From: Bacillus sp. AFS055030
GTDB lineage: Bacteria > Bacillota > Bacilli > Bacillales > Bacillaceae_G
Direction: 5' to 3'
DNA length: 64,000 bases
Assembly: GCF_002574545.1 (NCBI RefSeq)
Contig: NZ_NUGT01000015.1
Coordinates: 62,001 to 126,000 of the forward strand
Part shown: one piece after another, positions 19,088 through 28,481 of the stretch
Layout: every line of letters starts with the position of its first letter
Position numbering within the stretch: the first letter of the stretch is position 1
The notes under the pieces: generated by a model
What the model was told of the DNA's origin: nothing
Databases searched by the model: none
The model's input: the letters and a program-made list of their open reading frames with translations, nothing else
Translations under genes and position numbers: made by a program

Positions 19088-19657
19088 TTATACATTGTGG
19101 ACATTCATTCTTTGAGTTAACCAAACCTTTAATTTAGGGTAAATCACTAAGAATAAGATCATAATTAACAGACCTTTAATTGCATTAAATGGCATGATTG
19201 AAGTGACAATTACTTCATTTGGCAGGTTAAAATTCATGAAATGTGCATATGCAGGTAAGAACACAAAATAATTTAATAAGCTTAAAATTCCCGTCATCAC
19301 TACAGTACCAATGATTAATCCAAAAGTTAAGCCTTTTACTGAACGATATTTTCTAAAGAAATATGTCGCAGGTAAAATGTATAATACTCCTGCACAAAAA
19401 TTAGCAAATTCCCCTATTGGTACACCAGTCATACTACCATTAATAACGTAATGAAGTATGTTTTTGATTAACTCTACGCCAATTCCAGCTACCGGTCCAA
19501 AAACAATTGCGCCTATTAAAGCCGGAACCTCACTGAAGTCAATTTGAAGCCATACTGGGAATGCAGGAAGTGGAAAATCCAGCATCATCAAAAGATACGA
19601 AATACTGCTGAGCATTGCCACTACTACCATTTTATTTACTTTGTTGCGTTGTTGCAT
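19088..19657 (-). CDS. ribU: Riboflavin transporter RibU (ECF S-component)
   Basis: A 189-residue membrane protein with six hydrophobic segments, the substrate-binding S-component that works with the shared EcfAA'T energy-coupling module to import riboflavin. The stretch DFSEVPALIGAIVFGPVAG near residue 41 is the family signature. The ATG follows AGGAGAGAGGTATT. An FMN riboswitch and terminator lie upstream, so expression should be off when FMN is plentiful. Confidence 0.95.
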   Translation of the reverse strand: MQQRNKVNKMVVVAMLSSISYLLMMLDFPLPAFPVWLQIDFSEVPALIGAIVFGPVAGIGVELIKNILHYVINGSMTGVPIGEFANFCAGVLYILPATYFFRKYRSVKGLTFGLIIGTVVMTGILSLLNYFVFLPAYAHFMNFNLPNEVIVTSIMPFNAIKGLLIMILFLVIYPKLKVWLTQRMNVHNV

Positions 19658-19789
19658 AATACCTCTCTCCTTTTTCCCGATCTTATCAAGAAAAATGAAA
19701 GGTTCGCTTAAGTAGCGTTATTATTTGCACATATTATAAAAAGTCCAAATTTAAAATGAAAAAACAGTATAAAATTATGCAAATAAAAT

Positions 19790-19813
19790 CCCCTATTTTT
19801 TTTAGAATAGGGG
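19790..19813 (-). terminator. Riboswitch-controlled terminator upstream of ribU
   Basis: CCCCTATT pairs with AATAGGGG and the minus strand continues ATTTTATTT. It lies between the FMN aptamer and the ribU start, in the usual place of the expression platform. Confidence 0.75.
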
Positions 19814-19875
19814 AGAATTTTCAGCACGCCAAATAAGCGTTCAAAAAGATGAATTTTTTGAACTTGCGAACCTCC

Positions 19876-20004
<129 letters not shown>

Positions 20005-20029
20005 AGATCGTTTATTAAATTACAGTTTA

Positions 20030-20058
20030 ATGTTACTAAATTAAATACAGTTTGTAAA
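20030..20058 (-). promoter_or_regulatory. Candidate sigma-A promoter of the ribU leader
   Basis: TTTACA and TAACAT are 17 bases apart, about 26 bases upstream of the FMN aptamer. The -10 is weak. The remaining bases up to 20338 are A/T-rich with nothing else seen. Confidence 0.35.
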
Positions 20059-20338
20059 TAAAAATCTCTTCCTATTCATTTAACGTCATTACTTATGTTT
20101 TCTTGACAAAAACTTACTATCGAATCATCCCTATTGTAAAGACTGCTCTATACTTTATCATTTAACAAATACTGTATAATCAATTCCTTTTGCATATTTC
20201 AATATGTTTATTTATATTTTCTGAGAATTGGATCTTTACTATTCTTTCTCCTTAAAACAAAAATAGAACTTCGCATATAAATGTCCTTTACTAAAATAAG
20301 TAGTAAATTACATTTAAAAAGGAAGTTCATAAAAAACA

Positions 20339-20485
20339 CTAAGGGTTTGAAACTATTTTTAATTCATGAAAATTTTTCACTTCTATTAGATCCTTTAAAT
20401 TATCTCGATTCCCTCCAATAAATAAAAGTCCAATCGTTAAAACAAAAACGACAATCAACAAACATCTCCTAAGAAAATCAAACAT
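20339..20485 (-). CDS. Small single-pass membrane protein, unrecognised
   Basis: A 48-residue protein starting MFDFLRRCLLIVVFVLTIG with one membrane segment at about residues 8-26 and a charged C-terminal half (NRDNLKDLIEVKNFHELK). I do not recognise it. AGGAGG with a 7-base spacer precedes the ATG at 20485, which is why I reject the 35-codon longer frame. It stands alone between the ribU leader and the B12 operon. Function unknown. Confidence 0.5.
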   Translation of the reverse strand: MFDFLRRCLLIVVFVLTIGLLFIGGNRDNLKDLIEVKNFHELKIVSNP

Positions 20486-20720
20486 TATTTGCCTCCTACC
20501 TAAAGAAATGTGGAAGTGTGTAATCAGCCATATACCGGTGAACTGACTACTGATCATACATAAAAAAATTAGAGTAGACGTATCACCCATTTCAATCTTT
20601 AACTCTTTTTATGTATTTAGCTTAAGAAGTATTAGAAACCGAAAATGTATATACCACTAAGTACATTTACTAAAACTTACACTCAATCATTCTATGATTG
20701 AAAAAAAGTATTTATACAAA

Positions 20721-20768
20721 AAAAATAGCAATTGATTAGAAAAATTTAACTATTCAATCGCTATTTTT
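20721..20768 (-). terminator. Terminator of the B12 uptake operon
   Basis: AAAATAGC with ATTGA on one side pairs with TCAAT and GCTATTTTT on the other; A-rich left flank. It lies just past the btuR stop. Confidence 0.7.
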
Positions 20769-20774
20769 CTTATT

Positions 20775-21344
20775 TTATTTTTTATCAGTTCGAAATACGA
20801 TTGCTCCTCTTTCGTATTCAACATCCTTAATATTTAAACGAGTATTGATTACCCTAGCAAGCGCAAAGAAATAATCAGATAATCGATTTAAATATAAAAA
20901 TACTGGAAGATGTATGTTTTCTTGCTTCATTAATGTTACAACCGTTCTCTCTGCACGTCTTGTTACCGCTCTTGCTTGATGAATGATTGCAGCAGGTTTT
21001 GACCCACCAGGTAAAATAAAACGCTGTAATGGGGGAGTTACTTCCATATATTCATCGATTAATGTTTCAAGTTCTTCAACCATTTTCTCTGTTGTTTTAA
21101 AAGGGATACTATCTTTTACAACCGCTAAATCTCCACCGCAGTCAAATAGCTCATGTTGGATTTTTTGAAGTGAATTGTAGAGATCCCTCGTATTTTCATG
21201 ATCTAAATATGTCATTGCGTATCCAACGATTGTATTTACTTCATCAATTGTTCCGTAAGCCTCAACCCTTAAATCATCTTTATCTACTCGTTTACCTACT
21301 AAGCTAGTCTGACCTTTATCCCCAGTTTTTGTATAAATTTTCAT
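20775..21344 (-). CDS. btuR: PduO-type cob(I)alamin adenosyltransferase
   Basis: This 189-residue protein transfers the 5'-deoxyadenosyl group of ATP to cob(I)alamin, making adenosylcobalamin. The N-terminal KTGDKGQTSLVG is the ATP-binding motif of PduO-type enzymes; RAVTRRAERTVV and LNRLSDYFFALAR form the helical active site. It ends the B12 uptake operon, 23 bases after btuD, and corresponds to B. subtilis YvqK. It would supply the ligand for the B12-binding MerR regulator elsewhere in this window. Confidence 0.93.
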   Translation of the reverse strand: MKIYTKTGDKGQTSLVGKRVDKDDLRVEAYGTIDEVNTIVGYAMTYLDHENTRDLYNSLQKIQHELFDCGGDLAVVKDSIPFKTTEKMVEELETLIDEYMEVTPPLQRFILPGGSKPAAIIHQARAVTRRAERTVVTLMKQENIHLPVFLYLNRLSDYFFALARVINTRLNIKDVEYERGAIVFRTDKK

Positions 21345-21367
21345 GAAAAACCACTCCTTTTTTCAAT

Positions 21368-22153
21368 TTACAATACATTACTTTTATATATAATGACCTT
21401 TTTATTTGTTTCTGGATTATCTAAAATTTGAAAAGATGTGTCATATAAACCTTTTAATAAACTTTCATTTAAAACTTTGTCTGTTTTTCCTTCGATATAA
21501 ATTTTACCATCCTTTAATCCTATTAATCGATCACAGTATAGGCTTGCTAAATTTAAGTCATGAAAAACAGTTACAATCGTTTTATTCTCTTTTTTTTGTA
21601 ATTCCTTTAACACGTCTAAAATTTTTATAGTATGCATTAAATCTAAATGGTTACTTGGTTCGTCTAAAAAAATATATGGTGTCTCTTGAGCAAAGCATTG
21701 AGCAAGAAATACTCTTTGCCGTTCACCACCACTGATTTCATTGATAAAACTTTTTTCCATTTTCTTAATACCAGTCATCAACATTGCATGATTGACCGCA
21801 GTTTCATCAATTGTGGACCAACTAGGAAAAAAGGAAGACGAATGCGCAAGGCGTCCAAGTTTTACTGTTTCTTTTACCTCATAAGAATAGGTATAGGAAT
21901 TTTGTTGGGATAAAACAGCAATTTTTTTTGCTATTTGTTTATTAGACATACTAGAAATAAATTCTCCATCCAACATGACATTTCCTTTAGACGGCTTAAA
22001 AAGTCCACAAAGAATATTTAAAAACGTGGACTTCCCACTCCCATTTGGGCCAATAATTCCTAGCCATTCTCCCTGGTTAATAGAATATGACAGCGAATTC
22101 AAATCAGTATGAATTCCATCATATGAATATGAGATATCTTGACATTTGATCAT
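21368..22153 (-). CDS. btuD: Cobalamin ABC transporter, ATP-binding protein
   Basis: A 261-residue ABC ATPase of the iron-siderophore/B12 class. Walker A is GPNGSGKST, the signature ISGGERQR, Walker B YIFLDEPSNHLD and the switch histidine FHDLN. The first codons overlap the end of btuC by 4 bases (ATGA). GGGGAAAAGT precedes the ATG. Control by a cobalamin riboswitch and linkage to btuR point to B12 or cobinamide as the cargo rather than iron. Confidence 0.9.
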   Translation of the reverse strand: MIKCQDISYSYDGIHTDLNSLSYSINQGEWLGIIGPNGSGKSTFLNILCGLFKPSKGNVMLDGEFISSMSNKQIAKKIAVLSQQNSYTYSYEVKETVKLGRLAHSSSFFPSWSTIDETAVNHAMLMTGIKKMEKSFINEISGGERQRVFLAQCFAQETPYIFLDEPSNHLDLMHTIKILDVLKELQKKENKTIVTVFHDLNLASLYCDRLIGLKDGKIYIEGKTDKVLNESLLKGLYDTSFQILDNPETNKKVIIYKSNVL

Positions 22154-23202
22154 ACTTTTCCCCTATTTCTTTTCAAAGATAGTAATATAAAAGCAAATAT
22201 TGGAGCACCAATTAAAGAAGTAATTACCCCGATTGGTAACTCTCTTGGGGCTAAAACAACTCTCGATAATATGTCAGAGGCGATTAAAAAGATTGCACCA
22301 TTGATCATTGATAAAGGTAGTAATTTTTTATGCAATGGTCCTACAAGTGTTCTAGTAAAATGAGGAACTACTAATCCTACAAATCCGATTGTTCCGGAAA
22401 CAGCCACTGCTGCACCAGATAAAATACTTCCAGTTAACAAAATTAAATAAGTGGATTTTTTCACATCAATTCCGATATGTTTTGCATTTGTGCTACCAAA
22501 TGTCATCGCATCTAACTGCCTATTTTGACTAAATAAAATTAAGAAAGAAATCATTAAAAACGGTAATAAACTTAGAGAGTACTGAATGCCTCTCCCACCA
22601 ATATTGCCCATTAACCACCCTATTACTGCACGTAGCTCATTATTTGAAAACGTTATAAATAATGACAATAATGCAGAACAAAATGAACTGATTATAATAC
22701 CACCTAATATAATTGTCTCAACATTTAGAGAACGATCTAGTTTTCTAACAAATACTAATAATAAAATAAGTGTACCAAATCCAAATAATATACTCACTAC
22801 TGGTAATGTAAAATAAGTTACAATAGGTAAGCTTATTTGAAAAAACAAAACCACCACCGCTCCAACAGAGGCTCCTGAAGAAACCCCCAATGTAAAAGGA
22901 TCAGCTAATGGATTTTTAAGGATTCCTTGAAATGCAACACCTGCCAATGAAAGGCTCGCACCGACTAATCCAGCTAACATAACCCTTGGCACTCGTATAT
23001 TCATCACAATAGTTTGTATATCTGCTGGAACATAATTAGTTTTAAATAGAACATCTGAAAAGCTAGAAATGATAGAGGAAAAGGGAATCGATGTAGATCC
23101 GATCGAAACCCCTAAAATAAATAAAAAAATTAATAAAATAATTGGAATTAAAAAAATTAAATATGTATTATTTAAAAAGCTCTGGGTAAACCGCCTTTGC
23201 AA
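22150..23202 (-). CDS. btuC: Cobalamin ABC transporter, permease
   Basis: A FecCD-family permease of about 350 residues with nine or ten membrane helices. The recognisable family sequences are LAGVAFQGILKNPLADPFTLG and GFVGLVVPHFTRTLVG, the latter near the coupling helix. I favour the TTG start at 23202, which has AGAGGGAG 9 bases upstream and overlaps btuF by 35 bases. An ATG at 23256 extends 18 codons into btuF, codes for a polar glutamine-rich stretch and has no ribosome site. Confidence 0.9.
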   Translation of the reverse strand: MQRRFTQSFLNNTYLIFLIPIILLIFLFILGVSIGSTSIPFSSIISSFSDVLFKTNYVPADIQTIVMNIRVPRVMLAGLVGASLSLAGVAFQGILKNPLADPFTLGVSSGASVGAVVVLFFQISLPIVTYFTLPVVSILFGFGTLILLLVFVRKLDRSLNVETIILGGIIISSFCSALLSLFITFSNNELRAVIGWLMGNIGGRGIQYSLSLLPFLMISFLILFSQNRQLDAMTFGSTNAKHIGIDVKKSTYLILLTGSILSGAAVAVSGTIGFVGLVVPHFTRTLVGPLHKKLLPLSMINGAIFLIASDILSRVVLAPRELPIGVITSLIGAPIFAFILLSLKRNRGKV

Positions 23203-24127
23203 TTGCTTCGACTCCCTCTGCAAGTCTTGGACCTGGTCTTGATGTTGTATCTGCATTTATGTCATAAACACGTTTATTTTTAATGGCATTTACTGTTTTC
23301 CAGTTTTTTCTATTCATTATCGTTTTTTCTAAGTTTGGAGCGTAATCTCCGTAAGTTGTTAAAATCACATCAGGATTGGCTTTAATCGCTGATTCTTCAC
23401 TATACAGTACCCATCCTTTTTCGCTTTCAGCTATGTTTTTAGCATGAACAATTGAAATCATTTCATCAAGGAATGTACCTTTACCTGCTGTATATATTTC
23501 TGGTGGTCCTGATATTTCAAGCCAAACCTTTGGATTTGAATTTGCTTTAGCTGTTTTTTTACTAATTTCATCTAATTTTGTTTTCATATCAGTTACAACC
23601 TTTTTCGATTGCTCTGTTTTTCCCGTTATTAGTCCAACTTGTTGAATCGTATCATACACATCATTAATAGTTGCAGCATTTTTCACGACAAAAACATTAA
23701 TCCCCGCTTGTTTTATCTGTTCTATGCCGTCAGCAGAAATTCCTAAACTTGATTCATGTGCTAAAACTAAATCAGGTTTTAATGAAATAATCTTTTCAAC
23801 ATTATATGTCATATCGGCATTACTTCCGCCAACTTTATCTATTGATTTTACTTCTTTTGGATAATTGTCAAAATCCGTTACACCGACTACATTTTTGCCA
23901 TCACCAATAGAAAACAAGATTTCCGTATTACTCGGAATAAGTGATACGATTCTTTTAGGTGCTTCTTTAAAACTAATTTCTTTATTCGTTGCATCTTTTA
24001 CAGTCATTGGAAAAGTTGCTTGTTCACTCTTATGTACATTCGATTTTTTTTGTGTCGTATCGGTATTACAACCAAATGATCCTAAACACAAAAACATAAT
24101 GATCAAACTAGATAAAACCTTTTTCAT
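23168..24127 (-). CDS. btuF: Cobalamin ABC transporter, substrate-binding lipoprotein
   Basis: A 319-residue lipoprotein: MKKVLSSLIIMFLCLGSFGC has the lipidated cysteine at residue 20. The mature part is a class III periplasmic-binding-type protein with two lobes (PKRIVSLIPSNTEILFSIG; KPDLVLAHES; the last part ends AIAKAVYPELFK). It captures cobalamin outside the cell and docks onto BtuC. The ATG has AGGAGGATTTAT upstream. It is the first gene of the operon behind the cobalamin riboswitch. Confidence 0.9.
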   Translation of the reverse strand: MKKVLSSLIIMFLCLGSFGCNTDTTQKKSNVHKSEQATFPMTVKDATNKEISFKEAPKRIVSLIPSNTEILFSIGDGKNVVGVTDFDNYPKEVKSIDKVGGSNADMTYNVEKIISLKPDLVLAHESSLGISADGIEQIKQAGINVFVVKNAATINDVYDTIQQVGLITGKTEQSKKVVTDMKTKLDEISKKTAKANSNPKVWLEISGPPEIYTAGKGTFLDEMISIVHAKNIAESEKGWVLYSEESAIKANPDVILTTYGDYAPNLEKTIMNRKNWKTVNAIKNKRVYDINADTTSRPGPRLAEGVEAIAKAVYPELFK

Positions 24128-24164
24128 ATAAATCCTCCTAATATAATTGGAAAGCATAAAAAAA

Positions 24165-24185
24165 CCCCATTCATTTTGAACGGGG
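24165..24185 (-). terminator. Terminator of the cobalamin riboswitch
   Basis: CCCC and GGGG pair with an inner TTC/GAA step; on the minus strand the hairpin is followed by seven T. It sits between the aptamer and btuF. Confidence 0.8.
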
Positions 24186-24204
24186 CTGAAACAACAAATA
24201 TATA

Positions 24205-24406
24205 CAAGAAGTCTTGCAACTGCTGCTTCAAATTCTTACTCCCCGAAGAATTGAACAAGGATGAATTTAGCAGGTCTACTGACTTTGTTTCAACCTACTC
24301 CGACCTTCCCATTCTAAAAAGAACAGTGGTTATTCGTTTCGTCCACATTACAGTTGCGGGGACAGTTCTGGATTCTACCAGATTCCCTTTTAAGCAATAC
24401 TTGCAC
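24205..24406 (-). promoter_or_regulatory. Cobalamin (B12) riboswitch
   Basis: On the minus strand: GGGAATCTGGT, then TGTCCCCGCAACTG, and the B12 box GTCAGTAGACCTGC at 24270-24283. These are the conserved core elements of the adenosylcobalamin aptamer, in the usual order. It precedes btuF-btuC-btuD-btuR and is followed by a terminator. Exact ends are approximate. Confidence 0.93.
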
Positions 24407-24433
24407 TAAACTCATCAATCATTCATTTATTCA

Positions 24434-24462
24434 ATCGTAAAATAAATTGGGTAAGAATTCAA
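24434..24462 (-). promoter_or_regulatory. Candidate sigma-A promoter of the B12 operon
   Basis: TTGAAT and TACGAT are 17 bases apart, about 30 bases upstream of the riboswitch. Both boxes are imperfect. Confidence 0.35.
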
Positions 24463-24534
24463 TTACTTTATTTATTTGTTTTGTTAATCCCTAATCTTTT
24501 TGTTGTATTCCTGAAGGTAATTCGTCACTAAATA

Positions 24535-24562
24535 GATTTAAAAATTGTTTTATATGAAACAA
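24535..24562 (-). terminator. Likely terminator after resE
   Basis: TTGTTT pairs with AAACAA immediately after the resE stop codon; the minus strand continues TTTTTAAATC. The stem is short and A/T-rich. Confidence 0.5.
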
Positions 24563-24564
24563 GA

Positions 24565-26349
24565 TTACTCTACATCTTTTTCGTTCATTCGTAAATTATG
24601 CGGTATTTTAACTTTAAATGTCGTTCCCTGTCCTACTTCACTATAGACCTGAATAGATCCACCATGTGCTGTTACAATATTTTTAACGATTGCTAAGCCT
24701 AAACCCGTTCCACTTCTACCTCTAGTACGCGCTTTATCCGCTTTATAAAAACGTTCAAATACAAATGGTAAATCTTCTTTTGAAATCCCTGCACCTGAAT
24801 CAATAAAATTAAATGTAGTTGATCTTTCATTTTGATTTACAGAAACAATGATTCTTCCATTTTCATTTGTATGTCTTATTGCATTATCGATTAAATTTGT
24901 AAAAACCTGTTCCATTCGATCTTCATCTATGTAGATATTTAAATGTGGAATGTTATCGATTTCACCAAATAGTTTAATATTCTTTTCCTTTGCTAATCCT
25001 TTAAACTTGCGTAAAATACGATCTACAAATTGGACTAAAGGAACAGACTCTCTATTTAATTCAGTAAAACCGTTCTCCATTCTTGCTAAATCTAACAAAT
25101 CATTTACTAATCGACCCATTCTAAGTGACTCATCATAAATGATTTGAGACAAATCTTGCATTTCCTCTTTGGATTCAGCTACACCATCAACAATCGCTTC
25201 GCTATAACCTTGTAATAAAGAAATAGGTGTCCGTAGTTCATGAGAAACATGCGCTATAAAGTCTTTTCTCATTTTTTCTAAACGTCTTTGCTCTGTAACA
25301 TCTCGAATTACCGCTACAACGCCTCTTATATTTTTTTGGTTATATAGAGGAGACATTAAAACTTGCCAATTGCCTTGATCGAAATTTAATTCAATAAATT
25401 GCTTTTTCTCACTTTCAACTACTAATACAAATAAATCTAATAGCTCCTTCGTTAAAACAAGTGAAGAGTTTTCTTCTAAATAATCATCATTAAGCATTTT
25501 CAAAAAGCGTTCAGCTGGTGGATTTGAAGTTACAATCTGACCTTCTTTATCAATCGAAATGACACCATCTACCATACTTGTAATAATATTAGAAACCTTC
25601 TCCTTCTCTTGTTTTAATGCATTCATATTAAAGTTTAATTGTTTGCTCATTTTATTAAATGAATACGCAAGCTCTCCAATTTCATCACTCGAATGGATTG
25701 GCACTTTCACATTAAAATTTCCTGAAGTCATACTACTTACAACTTCTTTCATCTTTCTAAGAGGTGCTGTAATTTTTGAAGAAAGAAAGAATGAGAAAAA
25801 TGTTGTTAATACGATTCCGATCGATGCTGCAAGCAAGACGAAATTAGTCGTTTGGTGAATCATCACAGTTACAGGTTGCAATGTTTGGTACATAAACACT
25901 GCTCCATTTTTTGAGTTAGCATAGATTGGAACACCAACTACTAATTTTTCTCTCTCACTATTTTCACCATAAACAAGTCTTTTACTAACCTCTTTGTGCT
26001 CAGTTAACGTTTTATTTAAGGTTTGATCATTTTTTATTTCTTTAAAAGGTAGCTCCAAAATACCATATGTGTTATTTGAATACCATGGCTCTTGCCCTTC
26101 TATTGAAATAATTACTCTGGAATATCTACTAACAATATTATTTGACAAATACTCAATATTTGAGAGTGGTTGACCATTTTCTATTAACTGTGCAATTTTT
26201 GTGGCATCATCTTTCATATTTTGTACTTGAAGGTCAATATAAAATTTTTCAAAAAACCCAATTAAGACAAAGGTCAAGAAAGATAATACAAGCGAAACTA
26301 GTAAGATAATTGTTAGCCAAAGCTTTCCAACTAAACTTCTTACAATCAT
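24565..26349 (-). CDS. resE: Sensor histidine kinase ResE
   Basis: A 594-residue membrane sensor kinase. Membrane helices at about 7-29 and 170-190 flank an extracytoplasmic domain; a HAMP linker (SSKITAPLRKMKEVVSSMTSG), a PAS domain (about 255-360), the phosphoacceptor HVSHELRTPIS, and an HATPase domain with DxGxGI (DSGAGIS) and GTGLGLAIVK follow. In B. subtilis ResE senses oxygen limitation and nitric oxide and phosphorylates ResD. Its ATG overlaps the resD stop by one base (TAATG), a coupled arrangement. Confidence 0.96.
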   Translation of the reverse strand: MIVRSLVGKLWLTIILLVSLVLSFLTFVLIGFFEKFYIDLQVQNMKDDATKIAQLIENGQPLSNIEYLSNNIVSRYSRVIISIEGQEPWYSNNTYGILELPFKEIKNDQTLNKTLTEHKEVSKRLVYGENSEREKLVVGVPIYANSKNGAVFMYQTLQPVTVMIHQTTNFVLLAASIGIVLTTFFSFFLSSKITAPLRKMKEVVSSMTSGNFNVKVPIHSSDEIGELAYSFNKMSKQLNFNMNALKQEKEKVSNIITSMVDGVISIDKEGQIVTSNPPAERFLKMLNDDYLEENSSLVLTKELLDLFVLVVESEKKQFIELNFDQGNWQVLMSPLYNQKNIRGVVAVIRDVTEQRRLEKMRKDFIAHVSHELRTPISLLQGYSEAIVDGVAESKEEMQDLSQIIYDESLRMGRLVNDLLDLARMENGFTELNRESVPLVQFVDRILRKFKGLAKEKNIKLFGEIDNIPHLNIYIDEDRMEQVFTNLIDNAIRHTNENGRIIVSVNQNERSTTFNFIDSGAGISKEDLPFVFERFYKADKARTRGRSGTGLGLAIVKNIVTAHGGSIQVYSEVGQGTTFKVKIPHNLRMNEKDVE

Positions 26350-27071
26350 TACTCCTGACCTACTTCAAATTTATACCCTACACCCCAAACGGTGACGATC
26401 ATTTTTGCAGCTTCCTCTGAGCTTTTACTTAGCTTTTCTCGCAGTCGTTTTACATGTGTGTCTACCGTACGTAAATCTCCGAAAAAATCATATTGCCAAA
26501 CTGATTTTAATAATGTTTCACGATCAAATACTTTGTCTGGTGCCTTAGCTAAAAACAACAATAGTTCGTATTCTTTTGGTGTTAAACTGATTTCTTCCCC
26601 TTCAACAATTACTTTATGAGCGTCATTGTCAATCGTTAGATGTGGGAACACAACGAGATCTTTCGCAGAGGTATTGTCAGAAGTAAATACTGGTACAGGT
26701 GCAGAACGTCTTAATAGAGCTTTTACTCGAAGCACTACTTCACGCGGACTAAATGGTTTTACGATATAATCATCTGTACCTACTTCAAAACCTTGTACTC
26801 GATTTGTTTCTTCACCTTTTGCCGTTAACATGATCACAGGTGTTGTTTTTGTTTTTCGTAATTCCCTACAAACTTCAATTCCGTCAATTTTAGGCATCAT
26901 CAAATCTAATACGATTAAGGAATATTCATTCTTCAATGCTAAGTTTAAAGCCTCTTCACCATTTTCAGCTTCATCAATAGAGTATCCATCACGTTCTAAA
27001 TACATTTTTAATAATCGTCTAATACGATCTTCATCATCTGCTATTAATATTTTTATATTTTGGTCCATCAT
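26349..27071 (-). CDS. resD: Response regulator ResD
   Basis: A 240-residue OmpR-family regulator: receiver domain 1-120 with ADDE, phosphoacceptor LDLMMPKID and the K of VKPFSP, then a winged-helix DNA-binding domain at about 140-238 (LTPKEYELLLFLA; VDTHVKRLREKL). It activates genes for respiration and anaerobic life. I use the first of two adjacent ATGs (27071), after GAGGGGGTTAAAA; six further codons upstream lack a ribosome site. Length equals that of B. subtilis ResD. Confidence 0.96.
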   Translation of the reverse strand: MMDQNIKILIADDEDRIRRLLKMYLERDGYSIDEAENGEEALNLALKNEYSLIVLDLMMPKIDGIEVCRELRKTKTTPVIMLTAKGEETNRVQGFEVGTDDYIVKPFSPREVVLRVKALLRRSAPVPVFTSDNTSAKDLVVFPHLTIDNDAHKVIVEGEEISLTPKEYELLLFLAKAPDKVFDRETLLKSVWQYDFFGDLRTVDTHVKRLREKLSKSSEEAAKMIVTVWGVGYKFEVGQE

Positions 27072-27246
27072 TTTTAACCCCCTCTTCATAATTTTACATA
27101 ATAAAAATTGTATATTCTAGTATAATTTGTGAACATTTTTACATAATTCTTAGAATTTATTATTTCCATAAAATAGTAAAAAAAAACTAATTAGCAAGTG
27201 TACACGTTTTTAAAGAATAATCATGTGGGTAAAAAATTATCTAGTA

Positions 27247-27290
27247 AAAAAGCCCTGTAAAGGAAGATTGATTCCTTTACAGGGCTTTTT
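27247..27290 (-). terminator. Terminator of resABC
   Basis: A 19-base perfect stem starting AAAAAGCCCTGTAAAGGAA, with a 6-base loop. It separates resC from resD, so resDE need their own promoter in the 175 bases between. Confidence 0.9.
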
Positions 27291-27294
27291 ATTA

Positions 27295-28461
27295 TTAAGC
27301 ATAAGAGTGTAAGCCGGCAATGATTAAATTAACTGCAATTAAGTTAAACATAATAATCGCAAATCCAATTACGGCTAACCAAGCAGATTTTTCACCTTGC
27401 CAGTTACGTTTGAAACGAAGATGTAGAAACACTGCATAAAATAACCATGTTATTAATGCCCAATCTTCTTTTGGGTCCCAGCTCCAAAACTTTGTCCAAG
27501 CAATTTGAGCCCAAATCATAGCAAAGATTAGTCCCCCAAGTGTAAATACCGGAAAACCAATTGCTACAGCACGATATCCGATTTCGTCTAATAATTCACT
27601 ATCAACTTTTTGTACAAATGGCTGTAAAAATGCACCAATTCGTTTTCTTAAAATTAAACGGATGATTGCATATAATGCTGCTCCAGCAAAAATTGACCAA
27701 ATAACCGTGTTTAATTTTTTAGCATTAACCATAGCTGGCATTTCTGCAAGTGCTTCGAATCGATCCTTTGTAGTCAATTCACCTTTATGTGGGCCAACAA
27801 GTGATGGAAGATTATAAACCATTTCTTCTTGTACTTTTTCTTTATTAATCCAATTATATTTTGCTTCATATCCAGATGCAGTAAAAGCTGTTGAAATGAC
27901 GACGAAACCAACAACAGTTACTATGAAATATAATACCGCTTCTAACCAAAATGTTTTCTTTGTTGATACTTTTTGATCGATATTTTTAATTAAATAAATT
28001 AGCCCTGTAATAAAGCTAATCGCTAAAATAGCTTCCCCTAAAGCTGCTGTCGTTACATGAATATGTAACCAATAGCTTTTTAATGATGGAACCAATGGTT
28101 TTACTTCATGCGGAAATACTGATGCATATGCAATGATAATAATCGACAAAGGCAATGCGAATAAGCCGATTATATTTAAGCGATACATAAAATAAATCAA
28201 GATAAACGCAAAAATCAACATCATTCCAAAGAATGTAATAAATTCAAATAGATTACTTACAGGTGCATGTCCAGCAGCAATCCATCTTAAAATGAAATAA
28301 GTAATTTGTGATAAGAATCCAATGATAGTAATCGTAATACCAATTGTCCCCCATCTATTAGGACCATTATCATTTGTTTTCATCGAGCCACCAAAAAAGA
28401 AAGTAGCTACTACATAACAAATAAACGCGATAAATAAAAAATTACTACTTAGCTCGTACAT
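27295..28461 (-). CDS. resC: Cytochrome c biogenesis protein ResC (CcsA/CcmC family)
   Basis: A 388-residue polytopic protein that with ResB forms the system II apparatus exporting heme and attaching it to apocytochrome c. The heme-handling tryptophan-rich WWD-type motif occurs as [13 protein letters not shown] near residue 313, and conserved histidines occur in the flanking helices (for example [14 protein letters not shown]). About eight membrane helices. GGGGGAAAAT precedes the ATG. It lies 20 bases after resB. Confidence 0.95.
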   Translation of the reverse strand: MYELSSNFLFIAFICYVVATFFFGGSMKTNDNGPNRWGTIGITITIIGFLSQITYFILRWIAAGHAPVSNLFEFITFFGMMLIFAFILIYFMYRLNIIGLFALPLSIIIIAYASVFPHEVKPLVPSLKSYWLHIHVTTAALGEAILAISFITGLIYLIKNIDQKVSTKKTFWLEAVLYFIVTVVGFVVISTAFTASGYEAKYNWINKEKVQEEMVYNLPSLVGPHKGELTTKDRFEALAEMPAMVNAKKLNTVIWSIFAGAALYAIIRLILRKRIGAFLQPFVQKVDSELLDEIGYRAVAIGFPVFTLGGLIFAMIWAQIAWTKFWSWDPKEDWALITWLFYAVFLHLRFKRNWQGEKSAWLAVIGFAIIMFNLIAVNLIIAGLHSYA

Positions 28462-28481
28462 ATTTTCCCCCTAATTAAACA

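Noticed and set aside
20486-20590. 35-codon upstream extension of the small membrane protein
   Set aside because: The strong AGGAGG site before the inner ATG at 20485 lies within it.
23203-23256. Longer start for the B12 permease
   Set aside because: It adds a polar glutamine-rich stretch, has no ribosome site and lies within btuF.
24176-24409. A 77-codon plus-strand frame upstream of btuF
   Set aside because: It lies entirely inside the cobalamin riboswitch and its terminator on the other strand.
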